DNA of 64,000 nt, from contig JARKIF010000004.1 of assembly GCA_029378245.1 (NCBI GenBank), forward strand, positions 992,001 to 1,056,000, in the 5' to 3' direction. Numbering within the stretch: position 1 is the first letter of the stretch; each line of letters starts with the position of its first letter. Positions 45,753 through 56,440 of this stretch are shown in pieces. The translations under genes were made by a program, and so were the position numbers. The notes under the pieces were generated by a model, which worked only from the letters and a program-made list of their open reading frames with translations, did no database searches and had not been told where the DNA came from. Source of the DNA: Roridomyces roridus. Its lineage: Eukaryota > Basidiomycota > Agaricomycetes > Agaricales > Mycenaceae.

Positions 45753-46915
45753 TCAAGATTTCGCCGTGTTTTGGTACTGTGGGCTGGCTTGCTCATACTC
45801 TGCCAGGAAGAAACGATCCTGCTCTTTCAGCATCCACCCGAGCAGCTCGTTCACATAATCCCGCACAATATCTGTCGACTCCGGGTCGAGCGACGATTGG
45901 GCAATCATAGTGGGCAGCGTGACTGTGCCTTGGTTAGCTAGAGACCACATTTGGGCAGGCAAAGACGTACCGAGCATCCGCAGTAAATGCTCCGCGCCAT
46001 AGACCTCGCACATCTCCTTCTCCTGTCCAACGATGACGTCCTGCCCGGTGATGTATTTCACGCGGATTTGAGCGTATTGAGGTCGCTCGAAGCGGTACAG
46101 GAGGTGATTCGACAGAGACCGGTCGAAATACACTTGCAGGCCAGAGACGACCGTCGAGGCCAGCACCTCAGGGTCTTTGAGGTGACTGGGCTTGTTTTCT
46201 TTGAGGTACGTCTCAAACTCCTTTAGTATATCGTCCACCGTCGGCGACCGCGGCAGCGTCACCAGCTGGATAAACGATGAGAACGTTGTCGGTTTGAAGC
46301 GGCATTTCGTTCACCTTGTTATGTTTCGTGACCTCTTCCCAATCGTCTACAAGCTTGGTTTTGATTTGCTCGGGAACATTGAGCCGCATTTCTGGTCGAC
46401 GAGTCCCATCGGCCTACAGCGTGTGAGCAAAGGAAGGACAGGCGAAAATGGACAGCCCACATCGTCTCGGCCGCGTTTCGTGCCGCGCATGTTGGAATCC
46501 TTGCGGGTCCCTGAGCGGGTGGTGGTGCTGGCACTGGTCCCTGCGCCGCTATCCTTGTTGGCAGAGGTGCTGGCTTTGGGATGCGAGCGGGCGGCAGAAG
46601 CAGCAGCTGACGCCTCTTTCTGCAGCGTCTTTTGAATCAGCCGGTTTGCTTCGTTGTCTTTGAGAAGCCGCTCCATGGGGACCCACTCGTCCCATCTGCG
46701 ACAAGAGTGAGAGCGCGCCAGCAAGGATTGGGCTCGACGCACGTTGTCTTCCAGCCTTTGTAGTGGACAAAGTAATGCTGGCCGTCCTTTCCAGTAATTG
46801 TATTTTTCTCGTCGGTAGCAGCCTGGGTCTTGAGGACCTTTGCGATGTAGATGAGGGGCCCATGGTAGCACAAGACGTTCTCGCCGGTAGTGTATATCGG
46901 AGGTGGTTCAGACAT
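45753..46915 (-). CDS. EAF3: chromodomain MRG protein Eaf3 / MRG15
   Basis: Five exons: 46915-46743, 46695-46461, 46413-46315, 46265-45971, 45922-45753. About 320 residues. A chromo-barrel domain at the N terminus (YTTGENVLCYHGPLIYIAKV, YFVHYKGWKTTWDEWVPMER) binds methylated H3K36. A basic Ser/Ala linker with GTRKDSNMRGTKRGRDD follows. The MRG domain covers the C-terminal 190 residues: MRLNVPEQIKTKLVDDWEEV, LVTLPRSPTVDDILKEFETY, FERPQYAQIRVKYI, GAEHLLRMLG, ELLGWMLKEQDRFFLAEYEQ. Eaf3 is shared by NuA4 acetyltransferase and Rpd3S deacetylase. The start lies only 38 bp after the stop of the mitochondrial uS10 gene on the same strand. Confidence 0.93.
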
Positions 46916-46953
46916 GAAAGCAAGTTGTTTGTGCCACAAACAATCAAATGAGT

Positions 46954-47591
46954 TTATTCGGTCTGTATGTTATCTGCTCGCGAACCCATCTCCTGCCGAA
47001 CAATCTGGTCCCCAAGAGCCTTTATCCTGCTCTTCGTCGGTCTCGTCACATCGAGTTTTTCCTTGGCCTCGCTCTCCATCTTACGACCGATACCAAAGGG
47101 AACCCGCTCCCATTTTACACAGCGCATGCCTACGCCGCCCATGGCATGCCGCCGCAGATACTTGAACCAGAGATCTATGACCGCTGGGTCTGCATCCCAC
47201 GCCTTGAGCCCTCGACGGTGCACCTTGCGTTCAAAGTTTTCCTGAGACTTTTTGTGTATGAACGGGCCGCGGGGAACTGTCCATAGCTGGCGCTGGGTTG
47301 GCAGCGAGAACATGCGAGAGCAGGGGATGCCGAGCGAGTAGGCTGCGTGGGTCGCAAAGTGTACAAACAGACTCATCGTCAGCACGTCGTGCGAGCGGAA
47401 CTGGATGACCGCGGCGGGCAGACCGTGTGTCCGCGGGTGGCGAAAGGGGCGGTGAATACTGCGCCCATGCACGACTGTCGACGCATATTCTATCTCGGAA
47501 AACGTTTCCGGGAGAGGCCCGGGCAAAGGCAGGAGTCGAGTGTCGAATCCATTCGGAAGGGTTTGGAGAGTCGTGCGTTCTCTGAACGGCT
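46954..47591 (-). CDS. RSM10: mitochondrial small-subunit ribosomal protein uS10m (5' exon unresolved)
   Basis: The main exon encodes about 200 residues. The uS10 core is clear: AVIQFRSHDVLTMSLFVHFA, SLGIPCSRMFSLPTQRQLWT, VPRGPFIHKKSQENFERKVH, KRYL-like end RRGLKAWDADPAVIDLWFKY with LRRHAMGGVGMR. The HKKSQENF string is diagnostic of S10 family proteins. The reading frame opens near 47591 after an AG; the first exon with the start codon and presequence should lie in 47592-47900 but could not be fixed. A basic C-terminal extension (MESEAKEKLDVTRPTKSRIK) is longer than bacterial S10. It functions in the mitoribosomal head. Confidence 0.85.
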
Positions 47592-48185
47592 CTTGTCAGC
47601 GACAAATTTTGATATCGAAAAAGACACGGACTGGCTACCAAAGAGTTCCTTGGAGTTCCTGGCTACACTGCATGGCGGGTCAGCAAATTGTAAGCTTAGA
47701 GAGGATCAACGGACGGCTCAGGATGCAGAACAGAGGCGTGCGCCTTTCGGTCTTCGGAAAACCCAGTGAGGTCCAAGTCGAATTTGTCCGTGTCCGATTC
47801 TGGGACCGCAGACGGAGAAGCATCGAGAAAACCATCGAGTTCACTGCACACCAGATTGGATACGCAAAGAGTGTAACGCGGACAAATTACCTGAGGACTG
47901 CGGGGTCGGTTTGGCTGGCTTTCGTTAACGTAGTGCGAGAAGAGAGTAAAGAATTGTACCTCTCTTTCTCGTTTGCTATAAGGTTGCGGATATCATGCTC
48001 ACTGGAGAAGGGCGGTCAAAGTCGAGGGAGCACAGCACAGGAGTAGACTTGCATGGGGGTAGTAAAAGCCCTGGTTGGTATACGCGTCGGGAGTCGGGGC
48101 AGACGACGCGTTAGTGGCCGTACAAGAAACATGGACAAAAAATGAGTAACAGTTGTGACACCCGTGCAGGTTGCTCTTGACGTCC
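47592..48185. other. uS10m 5' exon and divergent promoter with MAGO
   Basis: Contains the unplaced first exon of uS10m on the minus strand and the 5' region of the mago nashi gene on the plus strand. No other gene is supported. Confidence 0.45.
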
Positions 48186-48885
48186 ATGTCGACCCCGGAC
48201 AGCGATCCCTTCTACCTAAGATACTAGTGAGACATGCTTGCATTCGTCGTCGACAGCTACCTGACGCTGATACAGCACCGGCCACTCTGGCAAGCACGGC
48301 CACGAGTTTCTCGAATTCGAGTACTCCCATGGCCGTCTCCGCTACGCCAACAACTCCAACTATCGCAACGACTCTCTCATTCGTAAAGAGAGTGCGTCTC
48401 TCCATCTGCTCTCAATTCCAAGGGAACTTACAACCGATCATAGTGTGGGTTGGTCCTCTGGTGGTGAAGGAGCTCAAGCGCATCGTTGAGGCGAGCGAAA
48501 TCACCAAGTAACTTGTCGTCTGGACACGGATGGCCTTGCGCTGACGACCTGTGCAGGGAGGACGACACTAACTGGCCGAAGAAGAACATCGTCGGCAAGC
48601 AGGAGCTGGAGATTCGGGTAGGGAACGACCACATCGCGTTTGAGGTGCGTGGGGCTGCTTCATACTTCGTGTGGACACCGACCGTCCTGATAGACGGCAA
48701 AAATCGGCTCGCTGGTCGATATCCAGGACAGCGAGGACCCCGAAGGACTTCGCGTGTTCTACTACCTGGTCCAAGACCTCAAAGTGCGCTGCTGAGTTCT
48801 TTACTTGTACAGCGGCTTATTTTTCTTGTGCTAGTGCCTCATCTTTTCACTTATCTCTCTGCATTTCAAGATCAAACCGATTTAG
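48186..48885 (+). CDS. MAGO: exon junction complex protein Mago nashi
   Basis: Six exons: 48186-48226, 48276-48391, 48444-48507, 48557-48644, 48694-48783, 48835-48885. About 149 residues, standard length. The sequence follows the family almost residue by residue: [107 protein letters not shown]. Mago pairs with Y14 and locks eIF4A3 on spliced mRNA. High intron density for a short gene is typical here. Some ascomycetes have lost Mago, and its presence fits a basidiomycete. Confidence 0.96.
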
Positions 48886-49616
48886 TTTGTGAGGCGGATA
48901 AAAAAAAAAATGGTGCCTGGCGTCGTTCAAGATTCTAGTGGGCTGGTTTGTGTGTGGTTGTAGGCGCGTTCCAGTGTGTTCAGCGTCACGCAAAGTAAGA
49001 CTTGCTCTGACCGAATCTTCCCTTCTAACGGCCTCTTCCAATTTTTACCAGGCCACACCCAATCCTTTCCACTATCGTCAAGAAAGCGTTCGAGTTCCGT
49101 AGTTGGTGAGTACCTGGCGTTTTTGCGTTGATTTGATTCTGACGCGGACAGTAGCTGTTATCTTTGTGCTCTACTCTTGCTCAATATGTATCATCTTATT
49201 TCCCAAACATGCATGCATGTGAGAACGTGTCTCGGCTCCGATCGCCATCTTCTCGTCCTGTTCTTCAATTTTCAGGCATGCGTGGTCGCTGCTGTTGGTC
49301 GTCACGTGGAACAGTGTGCCACCACTACATTGGAATCCTCAAACGTCGTCGAAACTCCTCATACATCTACTTCAAGATATGTGGCAATATGTACATTGAT
49401 CGACAGCGACGATCGTCTTCCGAGACCTTGACAACGAGCTGTTGCCGAGACTCGGTCAAGACAAATTGGACGCCCGTCATGACAACGATCCTCAGTATAT
49501 CTGTGGCCATCGTCCAACTCCATGCGCATCATCACCCGACCCGTTGACCACATCGTTCAGGCCCTGCGTCCTCGGTCGAGGATATTGGGCATCGGATACT
49601 CTCGATCACCCAGTTC
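48886..49616. other. possible 5' exons of the next gene
   Basis: About 730 bp. Short stretches (RPHPILSTIVKKAFEFRSW ending at a GTGAGT near 49106, and VFRDLDNELLPRLGQDKLDA near 49415) look coding and are separated by intron-like sequence, but no complete model could be made. Confidence 0.35.
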
Positions 49617-50078
49617 ATGGCAACGGCTGCTACCCAATCTGCGGCCAAGTCATTCCTGTCTATAAATCTCGGCTCATCGCTGGCGAACCACCAAGGGCCC
49701 ACCCAAGAAAGATCGCGCTCCGCGGCAGCCGTTTCCGCGCAAACCATGGCACCCACCAGGCCGTCCGACTCTCCGAGCACACCGACTTCGCCGACCGAAG
49801 CCACTTTCTTGCAGGACGTTGATTCGTGGATGGAGAACATTGGGAAGCTGATCGGCGCGTTGGAGGAGCAGCATCGGCAGCGCCAGTTTGGCATTGTTCT
49901 TCGACGAGGGTCCGGGGAGGAGAATGGTGTTATTATGCCACCGCCAAGGAATCCGAGAAGACTGACAGATGCAAACGCTAGTGGTGCGTGTCTGGCGTTA
50001 CATGGTGAATGGCTGATGACCTCTTTCATAGCATTGACGGCGGAGATGCAGACACCAGCACAGGCAACGAGGAGATAG
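49617..50078 (+). CDS. uncharacterised protein, 3' part
   Basis: An open frame of 153 codons beginning with Ala/Ser/Thr-rich low-complexity sequence (MAPTRPSDSPSTPTSPTEAT), followed by a helix DVDSWMENIGKLIGALEEQH. A GTGCGT donor at about 49983 and an AG near 50031 would splice out 48 bp before the end ALTAEMQTPAQATRR. No family is recognised. Likely the last exons of a gene starting near 49.0 kb. Confidence 0.35.
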   Translation: MATAATQSAAKSFLSINLGSSLANHQGPTQERSRSAAAVSAQTMAPTRPSDSPSTPTSPTEATFLQDVDSWMENIGKLIGALEEQHRQRQFGIVLRRGSGEENGVIMPPPRNPRRLTDANASGACLALHGEWLMTSFIALTAEMQTPAQATRR

Positions 50079-50559
50079 ACACCCGCGCGCGGAGATAAAA
50101 TGTATCAACTCTGTAACATCAGCGCGGCATGCGATGCTCATTGCGCGATGTAATTGTACCGGGATAGACACTAAATATCGTATACAAACCTAGTTTCTCT
50201 TTCTTGGAGTACGTAACTTGAGAGAGATCTGATTACTCAACGTTGTTTCTCTTTCCACAACCTCCAAGAGCCTATAAGGGTTAAATGCACGCTCTCTATT
50301 GAATCCCTTATCGTGCACTGGACACCCGCATTCCGGATGCATTCTCTCTCTTTCTTGCGCCCATCATCGACTAGAGATGCCATCCCGCTCCCAACCCCTG
50401 TTCCGATTGGATTATTACCTCTGCCCTAGCTCGACGGCTATCCTGGACTGCTTCAGACTAACAGGACCCGTCAACGAACGTTCCTGCTCATCATCGCCAC
50501 TGATTCCGGGGCTGTCATCCCTTGACGTTCCTTAGCCAGAGCGACAACTGTTCGGTACC
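50079..50559. other. intergenic, no gene seen
   Basis: 480 bp; pyrimidine-rich before the DUF6535 start. No RNA gene or repeat supported. Confidence 0.45.
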
Positions 50560-53500
50560 ATGAGCCAGCCAGGTCCTGTGCCTGCTGCAGTAGACACCCC
50601 AGGTATTTCCACACTTATCGTCTTTCCAGTTTTTCTCAGAGGTTCATTCAAGGCGACGAGCCATGTGCCCAAATATGGTCTGTGTACATCTCCGAGGCGG
50701 AGAAATATGACAAGGCGCTGGTGGATAGTTGGCGAGGCAACATGAATGGCATTCTCATATTCGTGCGTCATTCCTCACATATTTTCACGTCCGGGCTAAG
50801 CTGTACACAGGCGGGTCTTTTCTCGGCAGTTCTTACTTCATTTATTATCCAAAGCTACCAAATGTTGCAGCCGCAGAATCCAGACCCCAACACTTTGTTA
50901 ATGGCACACTTGGTCCAGCAATTTGCTATCGCGACGAATACCACTCTTTTGAGCCAATCAGTCCTTGACTCGGTGGCCACTTCCGCCAACTCTTCCACCA
51001 GCTTGGACCACTCCAGATTTGTGATTTGCAATATCCTTTGGTTTCTCAGCCTGGGTCTGAGTCTCGCCTGTGCTTTGACTGCTACACTAGTCGAGCAGTG
51101 GGCACGCGATTTTCTGCAGAGAACGGAAATGTTGCCGTCCCCAGTTAAACGCGCTAGGATATTCGCCTACCTCTACTATGTTGAGTTTAGTTGTCTTATC
51201 CTGTGCCGTGACGTCTCATATAAATTTGCAGGTTTGAAACGCTTCCGTATGCACGCATTCGTGGGCACAATCCCTCTTCTGCTCCACATGTCCCTCCTTC
51301 TTTTCTTGGGAGGCCTTGTCCCATTCCTTCTTCCCGTCAACCACGCAGTGGCATATGTAGCTGCTGGTGTACTGGCCGTTGTGCTCATATTTTATGTCGG
51401 CATCTCCATCCTGCCGCTCATCCAGTATGACTGCCCGTACAAAACTCCACTGTCACCCATGTTGTGGGCCATCCGCCGATATTATTTGCGATTTATTTCG
51501 AGCCACAAAAAGGATAAGAAGAAGCCAGAGGACCAAGAACATGATAACACGGCGGTGGAACCCCCGCAAAAACCCATGCCGTTGCGCTCCATGGTCGACG
51601 CCATGATCCATACTGCCACGTTCCGGGATGAATTCGGTGACAGGGAGAAGAGAGACGAAAAGGCGTTGGCGTGGACCATGAAATCGCTAGCGGATGACGA
51701 CGAACTTGAGCCGTTCGTCGAGGGCATCCCTAATGCGATCTTTGGACCCCAAGGCCGGCGATTAAAATACGACAATCTCATCCGCGGGCTCCTCAATGAT
51801 CCCGCCGTCCTGTTGGGATCTCGTATTGAGCATCTCATGTGGAGCTGCGAAAGTGGTCTCTTGGAGCCCTTGGTCAGATCCAGGCGGCAGCTAACGTGCC
51901 TCAAAGGTAAAGCAATCCCTCATACTACTCGATTGATTGAACTGACAGCGGTGCAGCCGTGTGGTGTCTAGGAATGATGGCCGAGAAGAATTCCTCCTGG
52001 CCTGTTCAGCCATTGTTTTTCCTCAAAAGCCACCTTTTGCCGCCCAAATCGGAGCCCACGGCGCAATATCTTCCGTCGATAGATGCCCTCGCCGATTGGA
52101 ACAACCTGTGTTCTCTTCACGGCCACGTCGAGCGGATTCGTGAATCCTTGAAGTATGGCGAAGAAGTTATTGGAATAGGCCGCGTCCCCGATATGAAGCG
52201 GTTTTCCTCGGAATTGAACGAGTTCCTTTCCGAACGCGACCGCTGTAAATGGGATTATCTTATCCCAATCCGGGCCGATGGTGTCGACCTGGATCTGAAG
52301 CAGCTCTCAGAACAAAAAGTCGCACTGCAACCTCATTCTGTATCGGAATGGATGCGCCAGGTGTCCAGGATAATACGTCCGATCCCTGCTTGCTGGAACG
52401 GGCTTCAATACAGAGTCCTTCTTGCCTTTCTTCAACAAGCTGCACAGCTCGAGCGACCTCCATACGAGTTTATCCTCACGAGTCAAACGATACGGGCACG
52501 ATTGGAATTCGCCGACATACCATTTAGGTGTTTGAGGATTGTGTACGCAAGGCGGTCAAGACCAAAGACACCTCTGTGAATCACGTCGATACAATTCTCG
52601 GCATTCTACTGCCATGGTTTGATACCATCGGCATCGACGTAGACGTGGTTGACAATTTGACGGACAGCGCCGTCGAATATCTGAACCACAGAGACCTCAA
52701 CGAAGCGATTTGCCACGTCCTCCAGGACTGCGATATCACTCGTTTTTGGAATCGCCTGCTTACGCGGCTACGGACATGTCGTCCTGACTGTTTAGGCGAT
52801 GTATCAAGGGCAGTCTGGCATCTTTCTTCGTTGTTCCCGGGTCAATCCACTTTGGAAGTGCGGCTGCCCGCGTGGCCCAACTTCCAGAGTAGCGCCCTTT
52901 CCATTGCCTGTGCTCCTTCCTTTTCCGCTTCGGTTATGGCCCTCCTTAAAGCGAGCGTCCTGATGGCGTTCGAAAGAGCGCAAGACGATATCCAACTACA
53001 CTTGCAGAATGTCGAGACACTGCTAGTGAGGAACGTCGAGGATGCACTCGCAAGGGAATCGTATGCCATTCAGACCGATTGGGGGCTTATATCTGCCGTC
53101 TGTGCCGTCTTGCACCCAATGCTTTTGTCCGGACAACAAGTCTCAGAGCTGGAGCCATTCCCTGCATATACTCGACAACCACTGCAGGCTTATAGAGATT
53201 GGCTTTCGCGGGCGCTTGCTGCTGTTCGAGGCGCTCTCCAGTTGATTCCTCATCTGGAGAGATGTTTGGAGGAGGCGCGCCTCGTCATCGCCACCGAGTT
53301 TATGCGGTCTTGTTTCGACTCAACGCTACCGTACAAGGCCACAGAGACTCTCGATGACCGTCTTCTGCCTGTCTTGTGGGTGTCTCGACCGGCTCCTCGC
53401 ACGAACCAAAGGAATTTTGCCATCGCGCTTGGTGGACTTGCGGAAAGCTCTGAGAAATCGGCTGACCATTTGCATCTGCTGCAGGCGGTAATCGCGAGCG

Positions 53501-53724
53501 AACTCTTCAACGAGGGACTTCCTTGGTTGTCCGATCCTCAGGCATTGTCCACGATAAAGACTGTCTTGCAGACTTATCTGTCCGTTGCATTCGCCGAAGG
53601 ATCTACGGGTCAAAGTCGTAGACTGGAGGATATTTTGAATTGGCTGGAATTGAAGGAATTGGCTCAGGAATCGGAGAATTTGGGATTGGGACCTCTTGGC
53701 GGTCCATCTAGGCTTGCTCGTTAG
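50560..53724 (+). CDS. DUF6535-domain membrane protein
   Basis: A long protein of about 990 residues. The N-terminal 230 residues match the DUF6535 pattern of mushroom genomes: IWSVYISEAEKYDKALVDSW, then RGNMNGILIF, AGLFSAVLTSFIIQSYQMLQ after a 48-bp in-frame intron (50763-50810), LWFLSLGLSLACALTATLVE with QWARDFLQR, and the helical pair LLLHMSLLLFLGGLVPFLLP and VAAGVLAVVLIFYVGISILP. About four membrane helices are seen. The remaining 700 residues are helical and soluble, with no known domain. Splicing at 51181-51232 and at 51907-51957 is probable. Near 52525 the frame changes from ADIPFRCL to VFEDCVRK with no clear intron, so there may be a missed intron or a one-base error. Function unknown; the family is often clustered and expanded in Agaricomycetes. 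Confidence 0.72.
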
Positions 53725-54150
53725 CTGCTCGCTAGGATTATATAACGGGATGATTACATAAAGGTCCTACCCTTGTCGTCGACTCTCAGAGGCTCTCATG
53801 TCCATCTTAGACCCACGTTGTGTTGAAGGCTCGGCGGGCTGCCGGCGCATTCTCTGTATGCCCCCGTCTGTATCTCTGGGCGCTCTTTCCCAGAATAGAC
53901 AAACCTCCTCCCGAATATTCGTTCCTTGTCGATTCCGAAGCACAAGCGAACATTTCGTCACTGTCTGCTCTGTTTGATGTTCCTTGCAGCTTCTTCGAAG
54001 AAGGACAATCTCAGAATTCAATACTCTTGTTCGGAGATGAATATTCAATCCACGTGTCGTGGGGAAAACGATCCCCACCGGCTATTGCGGGCCCGCTGGG
54101 CTACTATATTTAATGCACGGCCTCTGCTTTCAAGTTGACGAAACCACCTC
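53725..54150. other. intergenic, no gene seen
   Basis: About 425 bp. An open frame at 53820-54113 has no family resemblance and is not called. Confidence 0.45.
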
Positions 54151-56371
54151 ATGTATATCAAATCTACGTTTCCGCCGCTGCCCCCAGTCCCCGAGGTGAA
54201 CGTCCACCACATCCTCTTTGGCCGCCCCGACCAGGTACGTTTCAAGTACCCTTCTCTCACATATAAACAACAGAGAGCAGGCGGAATGGCCTGACTTTAA
54301 CCTCTACATCGAGGAGAAGACTGGACGAAAGCGGACCTTCAAGGACTTGTACAAACGTATCGAGGGCGGCGCAACCGCCTTGGGCGCGCCGGTTGCAGAG
54401 GGTGGGCTTGGGTTGAATGGCGATGGTGAGGAGATCGTCGGGCTGGTCGGGGACAATTCCTTGGTACGTACACATGGACCGTTTTTGAAATCTCTTGTCT
54501 AACACTATCCAGGACTATGTCGACATCGTTCACTCACTTCTCAGGATCACCACACCCTTCGCGCTCATTTCGACCTATTCGACGCGCTTTGAGATGGTGC
54601 ATGCACTCAAGCTGACAAAGGCCACACGCCTCTTCGTAGATGCCCGGCTGGTGAAGAACGTTCTTGCCGCCCTCGACGATCCAGACGTGCATATAAGCCC
54701 AGACAAAATCTACGTGCTCGCTGGGCACCCGTCCAAGAATCATAAGAGTTTTGGTCAGATGATCGAGGCAATACAGCGCAAGAACGTCCCTGTTCAGGGC
54801 ATCCGCCCTGCCAAGAAGGATACGCTCGCATATTTGGTCATGTCGAGCGGGACGAGCGGGTTGCCCAAGGGTGCGTCTGAAGCTTCTCATTTCCTGTATA
54901 ATGATGCTCACATCCTCCAGCCGTCATGATCACGCACGGAAATCTCATCTGCTCCATAGTGCAAGCCAGTACCGGTGCGCAAATTGCAGAGCCCTTTGGG
55001 GTAGGTCGCTCTCTCTTGACTCTGACGTCTGGATCTCATTCAATTGACCAGCCGCCGAAGAGGACCGACCACCCCGTCACCATCTCCGTTCTTCCACTGT
55101 TCCACTCGTACTTCTCTGTGCAAATGCTCGAGTCATTTTTGATTTTTTTCTTCTCATAGCTATGGACTGCACGTGACCATCATCCGCGCGACGCTCGCCC
55201 CCGCAACTCATGTCATTATTGAACGCTGGAACACTGCACAGTATCTCAAGTTGATCCCCAAGTAAGTCACTTTCTATGCCGTCACCGACCCTTCTCACCG
55301 CACTTTCACGACAGATACCGAGCGACACACCTGACGCTTGTACCGTCTGCGGTGCACCAGTTAGTGACGCACCCAAAGACAAAGACAACCGATTTGAGCT
55401 CCGTGCTTATGGTCGGCTCCGGTGCTGCGTACCTTCCTCCGGAGCTGGCATCACGTTTCTTGAACCTGCTACCGAGGGACTCCGATGTCGGTCAAGGTAA
55501 AGTTTCCGCTCCCCTAACCGTAATCTGATACATTTACGCCCGCCTAGGCTACGGGCTGTCCGAAGCCACCATCGCCGCGATGACACGTCCACACAACGGC
55601 ATGTGTGGCATGGGCATTCCACCTCCCCGCACGACCGGTATCCTCGTTCCCGGCATGGAGGCACGTACCGTTCTCTCTGACGGCAGTGAAGCGCCGGCCG
55701 GCGTTGTCGGTGAGTTGTGGCTCCGAGGTGGGAACGTGATGGCTGGTTACTGGAATAACCCAACTGCGAACGCTGGGGCGTTTGCAGAGGGTGGGTGGTT
55801 AAGAACGGGGGACATGTTCAGTGCCGTCGCGGGCGGGTATTTCTTGTAAGTCTCTCTTGCTGCGGTGTGAATGACTGTTTCACGGGTTGAATAGCTTTGC
55901 GGATCGAGGCAAGGTTCGTTGGTTAGTTCACCTCCCTGCATTCTGCTTACATCCACTAGGATACGCTCAAGATCTCCGGCGAGCAAGTATCGCCCAAGGA
56001 AATCGAGGACGCTCTTTTTGCGCAGCCAGACAAACTCATTTCGGACGTCACCGTCGCGGGCGTCAGCGGTGGACGGACGGCAGATGAGAAGGTTCCACGC
56101 GCGTGGATCGTGCTGAGTGGCGCGGGCAAGAAACGCGGGGCAGCCGAGACCATCAAGGTGCTTGATGCCTGGCACAAGGAGATGTTGAGTCGGTGGAAGT
56201 GGCTTCGTGGGGGCATCGAGGTCGTCAAGGAGGTGAGTTTTTATGTCTGATGAGAAGACAAAAGCTGATGGGTGAACGTAGCTGCCCAAGTCGCCCACAG
56301 GGAAGATTATGCGGAGAGTATTACAGGATGACTATGAGAGGCGGTTGAAGAAGGGCAAGGCCAAGTTGTAG
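54151..56371 (+). CDS. adenylate-forming acyl-CoA synthetase (4CL-like)
   Basis: Eleven exons with ends (after the first) at 54463, 54513-54870, 54921-55000, 55052-55107, 55160-55261, 55315-55496, 55548-55845, 55895-55913, 55960-56232, 56282-56371. About 580 residues. Core motifs: SSGTSGLPK (P-loop A3), VLPLFHSYGLHVTII, VGQGYGLSEATIA (A5), GELWLRGGNVMAGYW, GGWLRTGD (A7), KISGEQVSPKEIEDALF, and the catalytic lysine in LPKSPTGKIMRR (A10). It probably activates an aromatic or fatty acid as the AMP ester and loads CoA; the short tail GKAKL is not a clear peroxisomal signal. The first junction (DQ at 54234 to QAEWPDFNLYIEEKT) does not keep frame with the obvious donor and acceptor, so exon 1 is provisional. 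Convergent with GDA1. Confidence 0.88.
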
Positions 56372-56440
56372 TATGCCAGCAAATTACTGTCTTACATGGA
56401 AAAGGGATCCGATGGCAAGAGGAATGAAATATACATTCTC

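Noticed and set aside
53820..54113. 97-codon open frame before the 4CL-like gene
   Set aside because: No recognisable domain; its first codon is not a convincing ATG and it overlaps the promoter region.
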